Positions 48,601 through 62,400 of a DNA stretch of 64,000 nucleotides are shown one piece after another. Origin of the DNA: Anaeromyces robustus (lineage: Eukaryota; Neocallimastigomycota; Neocallimastigomycetes; Neocallimastigales; Neocallimastigaceae); assembly GCA_002104895.1 (NCBI GenBank), contig MCFG01000205.1, positions 27,501 through 91,500 on the forward strand, read 5' to 3'. The number at the start of each line of letters is the position of its first letter. The stretch's first letter is position 1. Under the pieces are notes generated by a model that saw nothing but the letters and a program-made list of their open reading frames with translations, had not been told where the DNA came from and did not search any database. The translations under genes were made by a program, and so were the position numbers.

Positions 48601-50404
48601 ATTTTGCTTTTATTTTTATTTTTTTATTCATATTTATTTTGTTTTTGTTTTTATTTTTTTTATTTTAATTTTTTTTTTTCCATAATCTGAAAGAAATTTT
48701 ATTTATTTAATTTTAAATTATTTATTTACAAGTTAATTTCCCATTTTCAATTTTTCATTATTTCCAATATTAACTTATAAATTAAATTAATGAAGATCTT
48801 TTTTTATTGATTAAATGATTTAATATAATTTTTGTATGAATCATTTTTTTGTAAAGTAAATATTACAAATTACAATTTTATTATGAATTTTTTAATTATT
48901 TCTAATTTTTTTTACATTAAATAAAGTTAGAAACATTATTAATTTAATTTATAATTTAATTTATTAATTTATTTACTAATAAATTATTAATTTTAAATGA
49001 GAATAAACAAATAATAAACACAAAATTATCATAAAACCATATGTGAATTTGATAATGATGCTATAAAATATGTTGTATATGTAAATTAGTAAAAAAATAA
49101 AATAAAAACATTTTTTTACTTATTTATTTATTCAATATATTTATTATTTAAATTCAATAATTTCTATGATTATTTGAATGTATATTATGAATTTAACCTA
49201 TATTGATTGATAATACAAAAAAATATATATAATATATATAAATAATAATAGACCGTATCTACAAATTTTTTATTTATATATTTCTACATTATAATTTATT
49301 TATTTATATAGTAATAATATCATATTATTATCAATTATTTCAATGTTTATTCTATTATTTATTCTATTTTATTATATAAATATTCTATAAAGGTAAAGAT
49401 GAAGAAAAAAATTTTTTTTATCTTTTTTAAATTAAAAAAAAAAAAAAAAAACACAGAAATACAGATGGAAAAGTTAATTAAATAATAAATCAAAAATTTT
49501 AAATTAATTTTAATTAAATCAAATTAAAATCTCACAATTATACAAATTTTTATATACAAAATAAATAATAATAGAAAAATAGAATAATCAATAAATAATT
49601 ATAAAATTTTAATGAATATAATAATTTATTTATTAAATAAACTTTTTTTTTTTTTTTTTGTAAAATTTTTTTTTTAAAATTTAATTAAATAAAGGATGAT
49701 CTTTATAAATTAAAAAATCATAATTTTATCATTTTATAATAAAAAATGTTTCTATTAAAATGTTTTATCATAAAATTATATTTATCTTAATAATTATAAT
49801 GATTAAACAAATATATAAATAAATAAATAAATAAATAAATAAAACAAAATAAATAAATAAATAAATAAATAAATACCTATTAATATATAAATAATTAAAT
49901 GAATAAATGATATATATATTTATACATCATATATATAAAGTGAACAATACACACATGTATTTATATACAAATATAAATTATTATTTATATTACTTTAAAT
50001 TAAAATATTATTAAAAAATAATGAATTATTAAATAAATAAGTTTAATAATTATAATAAAGGTATTTTTAAACAGAACTAATATAATAATTATATTGTATT
50101 ATTATATTATTTTATAACTATATAAAATGGAAAAAATTACTTTTCTTTTTTTTTTTTAAATTAAAAAAAAAAAATAAAAATAAAAATAAAAATTAGAATA
50201 AATTACAACCAATAATTAAATAAAATGAAAAAATTGTAAAATAGAATAAATTATAAGTGATAATTAAATTAAAATTTATAAAATAGAATAAATAACAAGT
50301 ATTAATTAAATAAAGTAAAAAAATAAAAAACTGTAAACTTGAATAATTATTAATAATTTTAAATATTTATATTTTATTTAAAAAAATATAAAAAAAAAAT
50401 CAAA

Positions 50405-51541
50405 ATGGGTACTATTGACTTTATTAAAAATTATGATTCTAAATCAAATTGGGATATATATCAAGATTTTTTTACATTTATTACTACACATTATAGTTTT
50501 AGATGGACATTTTTATTATTTATTATAACTGGTAAAAGAAACTGGCGAAATCCAGTTATGCTAATTATAATATTTCATTTAGTTTTTAGAGAAATAGGTA
50601 TAATATTTGGCGATATTGCTAAATTATTACCAAATAAATATCCAAATTATAATTACCGAAGTAATGAAGCTTTTTTTATCGATCATGGTTTATCTCGTGT
50701 ATTTTATTATACAAGCGAAGTAATAGCTGATTGGTATCTTTTACTAAGAACGAAAGCTATTGTTAAATCAAACAGAAAAATTATATGGGTTTATATAACA
50801 TGTGCCCTTTATTGTTTATCAAAATTAATAAAAAATTATGTTAATTTTAGTTATATTCCATATCCTGATGGTTTTGATCCAGCTAGAGATAAAATGTTGT
50901 TTTTCAAAAGAAGAGTCACTTATAAAAAAAATAAATGGATATGTGATGTTATATTACTTATTACTAGTATCATTTATGATATTGTAGTTATTCTCACTTT
51001 AAAAAAATACGTTTTCACTAATTATGATAAAATTATTCAAGAAAATAATAAAAAGGAAACATTTTTTATAGAAAAATTTAAAACTTTAACGACCTACCGT
51101 ATTTATTGGACATTATTATTAACAGTATTGTGTACACCCATAGTTTTATTGTTTTGTTTTAATTTGATATATGCTTTAAATAATGTAGAAAATTTTAAAG
51201 ATGAAAAAAGTGCAACTACTTTTTATGAAAATTATTGTAATGATTCAGCCATTGAAGATTTTCGGGTAGATGTTACTCATACTGGTTATATCTTGATGTA
51301 TATTGATCAAATTTTACTTAGATATTATGCTAATAAAAATAAAATATTAGCTGGAAATAACAATAAAAAAATTAATAATAATTCGAATTTTAATTCTTAT
51401 TCAAGGAATAATAATAGTAATAGTAATAGTAATAGTTATAATAATAATAATAATAGTGATATTAATTATAATAGTAATAATGATAATACTAATGATATTA
51501 TTAAACTTTATAAAAGTAATAGTAGTAATAGTAAAAAATAT

Positions 51542-51575
<34 letters not shown>

Positions 51576-51922
51576 GAAGTAATTCAATAAAAAAATATAA
51601 TTTTAGTAAAGTATACCATGATGTTAATAATCAATTAGAAGATATCGAACGTCAAAATTTAATTAATTATAAAAATGATGATTATATTGATTTTAAAAAT
51701 AATTCAATGAATAGAAAAAATAGTGATATTCGAATTCACTATGAAAATAATAATAAATATACATATAAATATAACAATGATAAAATCAATTATTATGATT
51801 TAATGAATAAAAATATAAATAATGAAAATATTTCAGTAAATTATTATAATAATTACAATAATAATAATAATTCAAATACTGAATTGAAAAAATATTATAA
51901 TTCTATAAGCCGTAATATTTAA
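50405..51922 (+). CDS. Putative seven-TM membrane protein with Asn-rich tail
   Basis: A single exon of 505 residues; the ATG is preceded by a pure A/T leader ending ATCAAA. I do not recognise a family. Hydrophobic segments near residues 29–45, 48–70, 92–120, 124–143, 177–203, 222–250 and 265–285 suggest about seven TM helices. Recognisable local sequences include GKRNWRNPVML, DHGLSRVFYYTSEVIADWYL and HTGYILMYIDQILLRYY. Residues after about 290 form a long cytoplasmic-type tail dominated by Asn, Ser, Tyr and Lys, encoded by AAT/AGT repeats. It has no signal peptide. It is convergent with the solute-binding/7TM receptor gene 929 bases downstream. A lineage-specific receptor or channel is possible, but nothing fixes its function. 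Confidence 0.8.
51420..51575 (+). repeat. AAT/AGT coding repeats (Asn/Ser-rich)
   Basis: Trinucleotide-rich segments in the tail of the 505-residue membrane protein, including about nine consecutive AAT codons near 51546–51572. Likely length-variable. Confidence 0.9.
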
Positions 51923-52851
51923 AAAAATATTTAGAATATAAAATAATGAATAAAGTTTAGTATAATATATTCATTGATAATATTATAAAAGAAAATAAAT
52001 AAATAAATAAATAAATAAAATCTTTTATTTAAACTAAAATAAATTAAAAAAAAAATTAATAAATTAATATATATAAATATAATAATTATAATATATCATA
52101 GAAAATAAGTTAAGCATATAATATATATCATATGTAACATATATAATAATATGTAATATATAAAAAATGTAAATAAAACAAAATAATTTTTATAATTATA
52201 AAAATTATTTTATTTTATTTTTTTATTTTAATAAAAAGAAAATAAATAGAAAATATTTATAATGATAATGATAAATATGTAATATATATTTAAAATAAAA
52301 ATTATTATTAATAAATATTATAAATAAATAATAATAATAAATAATAATAATAATAAAAACAATATAATACATAACTTTTTTTTAACTTTTTCTTTTTTTT
52401 ATTATATGAATGTTTTAAAATATAATTTATAATAAATAATAAATATTATTATTATATAATATGTAATATAATATTTATAATACATATATATATTCTATTG
52501 TATCCTTAGTATTGAATATATTTTTATTTTTTTTTAAATTATATAATTTCTGATATATATATTGTATCTTTATTGGTACTATATTAAAAAAGCATTTTTC
52601 CTTATAATTTATAATTAACATTAAAAAAGTTGAAATGTTAATCATAAAAACAAGAATAAAAAGACAATATATTTATATATTATATAAATATAATATATAT
52701 ACAATATATATATATAATATTTTTAATATATCTTTTAAAATTTTTATATAGTAGAAAAAATTATTCTTCTATTTAAAAATTGTTTTTATCATTGATGTGA
52801 TTATATTTTTAATATTTTTGTTTTGTCATTCATTTATTTGAATTTATTTCA
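51923..52851. other. Convergent intergenic spacer, no gene seen
   Basis: 929 bases of AT-rich DNA between two convergent membrane-protein genes. AAAT and ATAT runs only. Confidence 0.7.
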
Positions 52852-54812
52852 TTATCCATAAATATCTGTCAAATTACCAGATTTCATTAAACTAGTATCT
52901 AATATTATTTCAGGTTGTGTAGAGAATTGTGAATTCTTATCATTATCAATAACTAACTTTGAAGATGATCCTTGTGAATAATGATAATCAATCATTTTTG
53001 ATAAAACACCACTCTTTTTTAATGAATTATTTGTCTTTTGAACGGAATTATTCCTTTTTTTGATTTTAATATCATCTTTATTTGAAATATATTGATATTC
53101 TTGATATGCTCGTAACCAAATAATGATTAAGTAACTAATAAGAGTTGATAAAAAGGAATAAAATATAATATTTGAATAATATAGATATATGGTTTTATTT
53201 TTTATCAGAAGTAAAACAATGTAAATAAAAAGTGCAATGGTATTTGAATATAAAACATAAGAAATATTATGAATATCCATACGTACTATATTAACATTCC
53301 ATTCTAAAAATGTTAATAAAATAGTGGCTAATATAATAATAAATTTTATTAAAGCTGATATTATAATATATGAAATATGAATATCCTTAATTAATGAACA
53401 TGTTTTATAATTCATTCCATTTTCAATAACTTTAGTATCAATTTGATATGTAGATAATAAAAATATTAACAGCATTAAAAAAAGATCTACAATAATAAAA
53501 GAAGATAAAATTAAATTTTTCTTTTTTTGAACATATTCTGAATATTTATTATTTTCTGGAAAATTTATTATTTCATAAATTAAAATAGGAGTGTAAAATA
53601 ATGTGATACCAAATAAAATGGAAATTATTCTTGCTTTACATTTATATTCTGTTAATTCACCTATAACAAAATAATTTTGAGAAAGATATACACATAAACC
53701 AAGGAGTATAGAAGCCCAAAATATACTATCAAATTTATTGATGTAATTTTTAAATTTTTTTGAAAAAGTTAAAAAATAGGTTGAGAAGAAAATAAATATT
53801 ACTAAAGAAGTCATTGATACTATAACTTTACCAAAAGTTGAATTATTTTCAATATCATAAATTGAAAACATATAATCAAGTTTTTTTAATGCTTCTTCAG
53901 CAGTTCCATTTTTATAAAGAAAATTTTTTAGAATAGTTCTATATTTTACAGAATATTCATCATAACTAATGAAATATGGAGATGGTCTTGAAATAAATTG
54001 TAAATTTCGAAATGGTTCACAGTCACGTAAACTACAATATTCTTCATCATAATATACATCTTCTAATCCACTAAGCATTTTATGTTCTAAAAGATATTTT
54101 ATTTGTATTTTTTTTGATAATATATATTCAATGACTTTTCCTGAAGCAATTTTTTTTTCTTCACTAATATAATTATTAATAATTAAATTACGACCACCAA
54201 CACATGATGCGGAAATACCCTCTTTTTCACCTGGTATTTGTGAAGAATAATATTTAGTATTATTACCATACCAAACTTTTGCAAATATGACATTATCACT
54301 TTTACATGTACTTCCTACTTTAGAACTACTTATTAAAAAACTACTATCTTTAAAATATATATAATAAATAAATAAATAAATAAATAAACAAATAAATAAA
54401 ATATAAATATAAATATAAATATAAATAAATATATATAAATAAATTAATATAAAATTATATTTTTTTTTTAAATAATAAATAATTAAAATAAAAATTATAT
54501 TAAAAATTATAATTAATTAAAATAAAAAATTGTATTAAAAAATAATAATAAAAAAAAATTTTTTTTTATATGATTATTATAATAAAAATATTAAGTTCTT
54601 TTATACCAGATGATATTTTGTTTTTTATTTCTATTATTTTTTTAAAAGCTCTTAATGCTTCTTCACTTCTATATTCTGGCATTTCTGATTCAATGGAATC
54701 TCTAAAAGAATATATAAATTCTAATGAAGAACAAATTGATGTTTCTCCATCTAATATCATTTAATTATATTAAAAAAAATAATAATAAATATAAATTCTC
54801 TCAAAAAATAAG

Positions 54813-54860
<48 letters not shown>

Positions 54861-55753
54861 AATAATATTTTTAAAAACATCGTAATATTAAACCTGACAT
54901 ATTAGCAATATAACCAATAATATCATAATTTTCATTTTGATATTCTTTTTCCATAATATATTTTGCTGAACTAATTAATTCATCCCAAGTTTTAGGAATT
55001 GTTTGATTATATTTATTTAATAATCTTTTATTGGAATAAAGCATACCAATATCAATATATAATGGCTTTTTTTTAAAAAAATAAAAATATAAAAATATAA
55101 TAAAAAATTAATATTTAATGTCTTTTGTTTTTTTTTCTTCATTTAAATAATTAAATAAAGAAAAAGATTTTTTATAAATTATAATTATAAAAAAACATTT
55201 TTTATATTACCAATCCAACTAATTTATCATTATAATAACCTATTTTTGATGCTACCCCTTTTGAATATGAATCAATTACATTTTTAGAAATATATTTTTT
55301 TAAGTCAGCAGAATGTTTTGCAAATCGACTGGTATAAATAGTATTCATTGTAAATATATCATATTCTGTATTTCTTTTTTTTAACCATGATTCTACTGTT
55401 GATGCATAATTATTAGTTACTACAGAAGTATTTTGAGATGATAACACCATTCTAGTTAATGTAATATTTAAATTTTTTTCTTTAGCATATTCATTAAAAT
55501 CATTAGTTATTGCTTCATAATATGGATCTTCTGGACCATATGAAAATGCTGAAAGATTTATTGTCACGCCATAAACAGTACCTAATAGATATTATATAGA
55601 TAAATAGATAGATAGATAGATTTATATATATAAAAAAAAAATAAATTTGAAAGTATAGCTTTAGCAAATACAATTTTAGATTAATATATAAATGTATATA
55701 TTAATAATTATACCTAGTAAAATTAAAAATATAAGTGTATTTTTAAATATCAT
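52852..55753 (-). CDS. Receptor: solute-binding domain fused to a class C-like seven-TM domain
   Basis: Five exons join in frame: 55753–55714, 55581–55211, 55065–54894, 54750–54607 and 54347–52852, for 740 residues. MIFKNTLIFLILLGTVYG is a signal peptide. Residues about 18–400 resemble an extracellular bacterial-type solute-binding protein: ITLTRMVLSSQNTSVV, GLPLYIDIGMLYSNKRLLNK with NQTIPKTWDEL, then ALRAFKKI and IPGEKEGISASCVGGRNL. These are the positions of the SBP family 1 GLPxxxDxGxLYYNK, PKTWDEL and GGxxLxI motifs of sugar-binding proteins. Seven hydrophobic helices follow. A Cys at the start of TM3 (ELTEYKCKARIISILFG) and one in the second outer loop (YKTCSL) could form the disulfide typical of class C GPCRs. 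The C-terminal tail is hydrophilic and Ser-rich. It is likely a plasma-membrane sensor of sugars or similar solutes; ligand and G-protein coupling are unknown. It could instead act independently of G proteins. Confidence 0.85.
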
Positions 55754-56479
55754 TTTATTTAAATATATATATATATATACATATATATTATAAAGAACAA
55801 ATACCGATTATAAAATATATTATTTAATATATTTAATAAAAAAGAAAATTTTATAAATTTTATAGTAGAAATGTTTTTGATTTAGAAATAAATTTTATTT
55901 TTATATTTTATATACAAATAGAAAATAAAGTTATTTCAATTAAAAAACAACATTTAAATAATTTGATAGTATTTATTTATTTATTTGAATTTTTTCCCTT
56001 TTTTTTTTTTTTATAAAAAAATTTTTTTTAATTATATTCATTATAATATATGATAATATATTATAATATATATATTTTTTTAATTTTCCTTAAAACATGA
56101 AAAAATATAATTATTTATAATTATATTTTTTTTAAAGATATTTCTAATTCAAAATGAAAAAATATTAAATTAAATTAATAAATATAATTATTTTATATAA
56201 AGTTTATTCTGAGGAGAAATTTTCTCATCATTATGATTTTTACTTTCATTTTTATTTTTAATATTTTTAATTATTATTATAATAATAATTAAAAATATTC
56301 AAGTTACTGGTTGAATTTTACCAATTCTTTTATATTTTTTAAATTTTTAATTTAATTACACTAAAATAAAATTATATTTTAAAATTTATTAATGAATTAT
56401 TTCTTTAATAAAAATGGGGGAAAATAAATATTATGAGGAGTTATATTATTTTATATTATGAATTCTTTTGAGAATTTAT

Positions 56480-56560
56480 TCCTGGTTTATGTGGTACTGT
56501 TTTTACGATATTTCATGTTTCACCTCTTATCATGCATATTCTGTTAGATATGACTACTTG
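56480..56560 (+). pseudogene. Possible degenerate coding fragment
   Basis: This stretch has a composition unlike intergenic DNA here (Pro, Gly, Cys, His codons) and reads FIPGLCGTVFTIFHVSPLIM plus about eight more residues before TGA. There is no start or clear splice site around it. The parent family is not recognised; it could be a relic of an old gene or transposon. Confidence 0.25.
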
Positions 56561-56618
56561 ATATCCTACATTTATAGTTTTTATTTTATAAAAAAAAGCT
56601 TAAAAACTTAATAATTAA

Positions 56619-56659
<41 letters not shown>

Positions 56660-57302
56660 AAAAAATTGCTTATGGTAAATTGAGAATTCTTTTCTTCTTA
56701 TTTCAGTTCTAATTATGTCTTTATATAATAGATATAAAATTGTATTACGTATTGAAAGAAAATCATTCAAAAAACTATTTTTTTACTAGGTAGTTATAAA
56801 TTTTTTATATTGTTTTTTTCCTTTCCTTTTTTAATTAGGATGTATAAGTTATTTAATACCAGAAATAAATCATAAATATGAATTTACAAAGTTATATATA
56901 ATTCAAGTTATAATTTAGGAATTTTTACATACATTTTTATGATTTTTTGATTCTAAATTCTTGGATTAGAGTATTATTATTTATATTCCTTTTAATAAAA
57001 AATATAAAGAAAAAATTTTTAATAATAATAATGTAATTTGTATAAAAATCATATTTAAAAATTTTTTTTTTTTATTTTTAATAAACCTATAAAAATGACA
57101 CATTTATAACAAGATAAGATAATATTTAAAATTTATATTTTAAAAAAAATAATAATTCATATAATTAAAGTTTATAATTTTTCTTTATTAATAAATATTA
57201 AATTATATATATAAAATAAAGCTGGAAACTTTTTTAAAAATAATAATTCAATAAATATAAAAAAACTAATTTATATATTAATATCTTAGTATTAATAAAT
57301 AA

Positions 57303-57465
57303 TGAATGTTTCGCAATATGATATGAGGCGCATATTAATTTTTGCTATGAGGCGTATAATAAATATATTAAAAAATAAAATTTTTTTAACACAAATTAAG
57401 AAAGGCACGTTATAAAATAAAATAAATTATTAAAAAAATATATAAATAAATAAAATAAAATTATA

Positions 57466-57496
<31 letters not shown>

Positions 57497-57540
57497 AAAA
57501 GAAACAAATAAATAAATATTTTTTTTATTACTTACTTATT
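57303..57540. repeat. Dispersed direct repeat, copy 2
   Basis: Matches 42326–42590 in order and orientation, including TTTTTAACACAAATTA, GTTATAAAATAAAA and GAAACAAATAAATAAATATT. The left edge has CGCAATATGATATGAGGCGC, with a second AGGCGTATAATAAA nearby. Confidence 0.7.
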
Positions 57541-57662
57541 AAAATATTAAATAAAAAAAATATTCAAAAAATATTCAATATTATTATAATATTAAATAAA
57601 AAAAATATTATTAAATAATTTTAAAACTTTATTATTCATTTTTTTTTATTTAATTATTTATC

Positions 57663-58235
57663 TAATTATGCGCCCCATTACGAAATGGAACACTCCCCTT
57701 TAGATGGAGGTGCATTTCCAAAATTTGTATTTCGAAATATTGTTACTTATTTTTATTTTATTTTTTAATGTTTAAAAAAAATATTTTTTTTTTATATTTA
57801 AAAAATAAAACATTTATTTAATTATTAATTATTTATTATTTCTTTATTTATTATTTTATTTATTATTATTTTTTTTTAAAAAAAATGTTTTTTTATTTTT
57901 TATTTTGTTTTACTTTATTCGCCAAATTTTTGGTGGCTTTTATATTTACGTCATAAAATATCAACACAATTATTATTAACGCCATAAATTAAATATATGA
58001 CTTTAAAAAATTGTAGAAATAAGCCACAAAACAATGACACAATTGCATATACGCCCCACGTAATTATACGTGACTTAAAAATTTTTGCAAATTGCAACTT
58101 TATTTATTTAATTAATTAATTATTTATTTATTAATTTTTAATGAAATCAAGGGACTCTAAATAAAAAAATATTCAAGCCATCTTAAGAAATACAAGTTTT
58201 TCAAAATACAAATTTTCGAAATGCAACTATCACCC
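57663..58235. repeat. GC-richer repeat relics (GCATTTCGAAAT-type words)
   Basis: Patches such as TGCGCCCCATTACGAAATGG, CGCCAAATTTTTGGTGGC, ATACGCCCCACGTAATTATA and TTTCGAAATGCAACTATC stand out from the A/T background. They share words with 21.27–21.35 kb (GTCGAAATGCAACTTTTCC, TACGCCACA) and with 40.86 kb (TTACGCCACG). CGCCAAA…TTTGGTGGC is a short near-palindrome. Probably decayed copies of one element family. Confidence 0.5.
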
Positions 58236-59496
58236 CCTCTTTATTTTTTGTCAAATAAAAGTATAAAAATTATATGATTCACATATATTATTTATTATTC
58301 ATAAATATATTTGAAATACATATATATTATTATTTTCAAATTTTGTTACCGAAAAAAAATTTAAAATTTAATAAAAATAATTTTACATAAAAAAACTAAC
58401 CAATAATATCTTGTACCAATTCTTAATGCCAAATTTACTACAATAGAAAGAAATTAATAATTAGTCATAAGTTGTAATAATTAGTGGTAATTTTTTGTTT
58501 TAAAGCGAAAAAAAAAAAAAATACTAAAAGATTAATAAACAAATATAAAAATTAGAATTGTAAATATAATTCATATTTATACATATTTATACATAAATAT
58601 ACTTATATTTCATATATTTCATTTATTATCCATATATATATAAAGTATATAATAAAAGGCAGTGATAATAATTTATATATATGCATTTCTTATCATTAAA
58701 AATTTACAAAAAGAAACACACCCTCTAATAAATTGAAATTCAAGGATAGCATTTCTGTAATTCCTTGGATTAATAGATAATATTTATATTATTAAATTAT
58801 ATATATAATCAAATATTTTATTAAAATTTATTTACTTTAATTATTAATTGATATACACTTTCTATTAAAATATAAAATGAATTTTATTTGACTGACATAT
58901 TGTATTATAATTATAATTATATATAAAAGATAGGAAATATTATAAACAAAAAATCTAATTTAAAAAATAAAAAGTAAATTAAAAATAAGTCAAAAGATTA
59001 CGTAATAATAAATAATAAATAATAAATAATATTTTGATTACAATTATAATATATTAACAAATTTATTAATTAGTTTGGGAAATAATTATAATATATATTA
59101 AATATATATTAATAATTATTTCAATATGGGTTCTTTTATTATAAGATTATTTAAATCATGTGATCGTATGTCTCTCTTTTTTTTGATATATAAAAGAGTA
59201 AAAGGACGTTAATATTTTTTTTTCAAAAAAAAAAATTCTTATTATATATATATAATAAAAATTAAAAAATATAATATCAATAAATTATATATATATATAT
59301 ATAAATAAAATAAAATAAAATAAAATAATATAATATAATATATATTAATAAAAATAGATATTAAAAAAAATTATATATCTTAATATAATATTATATTACA
59401 TATTAATTAAAATATAATATTTAAAAATTAAAAGAAATATTATATAAAATAAAATAAAATATATTAAAATATATCATATCTTTTATTTAATATAAA

Positions 59497-62400
59497 ATGA
59501 ATAATTACTTTTTATTATTTACATTATTTTTATTACTTAATTGTTTTATTGGTGTTAACACCGAAAAAAATAAAAATGCTCATTATCTTGTGGCTATTTT
59601 AAGAAATGAAAATGATGAAAATTACAATGATAATATATCAATTCAAGATGAAATTGATGAATTAGTTAATAATAAAATGAATGAAATTTATGATGTCATT
59701 CAAAATAATAAAGATTCTTATATTTTAAATAATGGAGAACAAGATGAAAAATTAGAAGAATTAAATTCGATTCCATTAGAAAAACGTTCTAATAAAAATA
59801 AAAGATTTTTATTCATTAATAAATGGAAGAAAATTCATCGTCATTCCAATAAACTTTCAGGTGAAAATTTTGCTAATAAAAAAAATTCTACTTTTGAATA
59901 TCTTCCTTTTGAATCAAATTTAATTACTCATGTTTGTCCTGTTAAAAATTATTACGTTGTTAGTGCATATCTTTCAGAAAAAACAGCAAATATTGTATGT
60001 AAAATGAAAAATGTTTTATATTGTGAAGAATCGAAAAAATTAAAATTAGCCGATATTCAACAAAATAATGACAATATAACTAATAATATTTTTGCTAGAG
60101 ATATTTCTGATGTAAATTATAATACTGATTCAATTAAAGAAGAAACTGGATGGTCAGATGTAAGTGTCCAACAAATTTCTTATGAACCAAATCATTTAGC
60201 ATTAATTTCTCAATCACCTAAATATTTTGAATCAAATTCAAAAATGGATACTAATTTTTATTATCCAAGTTCAGCTGGTAAAGGAATTGATATTTATTTG
60301 ATTGATGAAGGTATAATAACAAATCATGAAGATTTTAATAAATATGAAGGAACACCAGATGAACGAACTATAACTTGTGATTTTGTTATTTATGGTAATG
60401 AATTTCATGTTCCTACAGATGAAGAAAGGAATTATTGCTTTTCAGAACATGAATATCCAAGTCATGGAATAATGACTTCATCTATGGCAGGAGGATCTAT
60501 ATATGGTGTAGCAAAAAAAGCAAATATTCATATGATTGTTTCAGATTTTGTAGTTATTAATACTCTAAGAAGCTTAGATTTCATTATGAATAATGCAACA
60601 CCAGGAAAATCTATTATTAGTATGTCTCTTGGTGGAAGTGGATATAAAAAAATGGAAGATGATAAATTAGAAGAATTAATTAAAAAAGGATTTATTATTT
60701 TTGCTGCTGCTGGAAATAACAATAAAAATTGTTGTAGTAGAGAACATGATGATAGTTTTACTAATTTTTCAGGATATCGTAAAGCTATAGTAGTTGGAGC
60801 AGCTTATGCTGATGTTATTAATGGAGGATATATTAAAGCTGATTTTTCAAATTATGGAGATTGTGTTGATATATTTGCATCATGTAAAGGACTTTATCCT
60901 AATATTCAAGATAATACCACTTCAGAAATTGGTGGAACATCAGCTGCTACACCACTTGTTGCTGGAGTTGCTGCTTTAATTATGGCAGAACATCCTGAAA
61001 AAGAATTCAATAATGATTTAATGAGACAAACATTAATTGATATGTCAATGAAAGGTTATATTAATTTTAATAATGAAAATGCATCTATAGATACTCCAAA
61101 TCGTTTTCTTAATAATGGAAAAGTTATTACTTATGTTCAAAACAAACCTAAAGCAGAATGTGGAGAATCTATAGGATCTTGTCCTAATGGATGTTGTAGT
61201 AAAGATGGTATGTGTATTTCTTATGAAAAAACTCCAAAACAAGAATGTCTTGTTGAAAATGGATGTCAAAGTGAATTTGGATATTGTATTACATTTGATG
61301 AAGCTGAAAAAGCTTGTAATACTGAAATAGATGAATATAAAGAATGTCTTATTGAAATTATACAAACAGATTTAACTAAGGAAAACGTAAATAAATGTAA
61401 GAAAGTTAAATCAGAAAAATGCCAAAAGTTTTATAATGATAAAATAAATAATGGATCTATGTGTACTTTAATTAATGTAGAAGAAAGCTTTTATAAATAT
61501 TTAAATGATAATATTATAAATGACTATAATAATGATTGTGAAAATTATTTTGATTTCAGTTATTCATTATGTATAGATACAATTAAAAGAAATAATAATA
61601 AATGTTTTATTAATGAGGAATTCGATAATAAAGATTTTGATGAATTAAGAAATAATGAAGAATTCATTAATAAATGTAGAAATATTAATTCTCTAGAATG
61701 TACTGATTATTATAAAGATATGGAAGAAAGAATTCTTTCTGATCCGTTTTGTTCAGAGATAGTTGAATCTAATACTTTTGATATTTCAAAATTCTTTGAT
61801 TATAATTCATTAAATTTAACAATGAATAAATATGATGAATTTAATAATAAATGTCAAAATGTACTTGAGAAAAGTAGCATTGATAAATGTAATGAAGAAT
61901 TAAAAGAATATTCTGATTGTTTCCTTGAAAGTTATAATGACAATTTTACCGATGAAAAACTTAATAATAATTGTAAAATATATTATAATGAAAAATGTTT
62001 TATACTTTATAATACCTACGAAACCTTAATTCCAAACTGTAATTATGTAAGAATAACCGGACAAACCAATTTATTGAGTAATGAAAATAAAAAATTTATT
62101 GAAGATATGCCTTTTATAAATTTTGATTATGAATATAGATGTGAAATAAATGATGATATAAAAGAATTTTTATATTCTGGTTGTAAAAATGAAATGAAAA
62201 GATATAATGAAAATGGTGATGATGAATGTTTATTTGATAGTAATATCAAAATATCACCTGAAGAAATTTCAAAAAAATGTGAAATATTTAATTCACCTAA
62301 ATGTTCTTTACAAAATTATAAACCTTTTTGTAATAAGGTTAATTTTTATTATGATATTGATATTGAAGATATATATAAAATATATGAAGAAAAATATTAT

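Larger units (their letters stand above)
47376..50404. other. 3-kb intergenic region with microsatellites
   Basis: No gene supported. It holds AAAT runs (about 47814–47962 and 49818–49875) and a TTCATA hexamer run (about 48558–48598). A short open stretch near 49025–49090 reads KTICEFDNDAIKYVVYVN before a stop and may be a coding relic, but it has no start or splice support. The promoter of the phosphatase gene (near 47376) and that of the 505-residue membrane protein (near 50404) must lie at the two ends. Confidence 0.65.
55754..59496. other. 3.7-kb intergenic region with repeat relics
   Basis: No secure gene. It contains an AT dinucleotide run (56617–56655), copy 2 of the dispersed direct repeat (57303–57540) and GC-richer relic patches (57663–58235). 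Near 56480–56550 a degenerate open segment reads FIPGLCGTVFTIFHVSPLIM before stops. The 300 bases before 59497 are the presumed subtilisin promoter and leader, with no recognisable element. Confidence 0.65.

Noticed and set aside
54570-54764. Plus-strand frame over exon 4 of the receptor gene
   Set aside because: Exactly antisense to a solute-binding-domain exon whose two junctions are phase-consistent.
60528-61365. Several antisense or shifted frames in the subtilisin gene
   Set aside because: The main frame carries intact catalytic motifs; the others are shadows.
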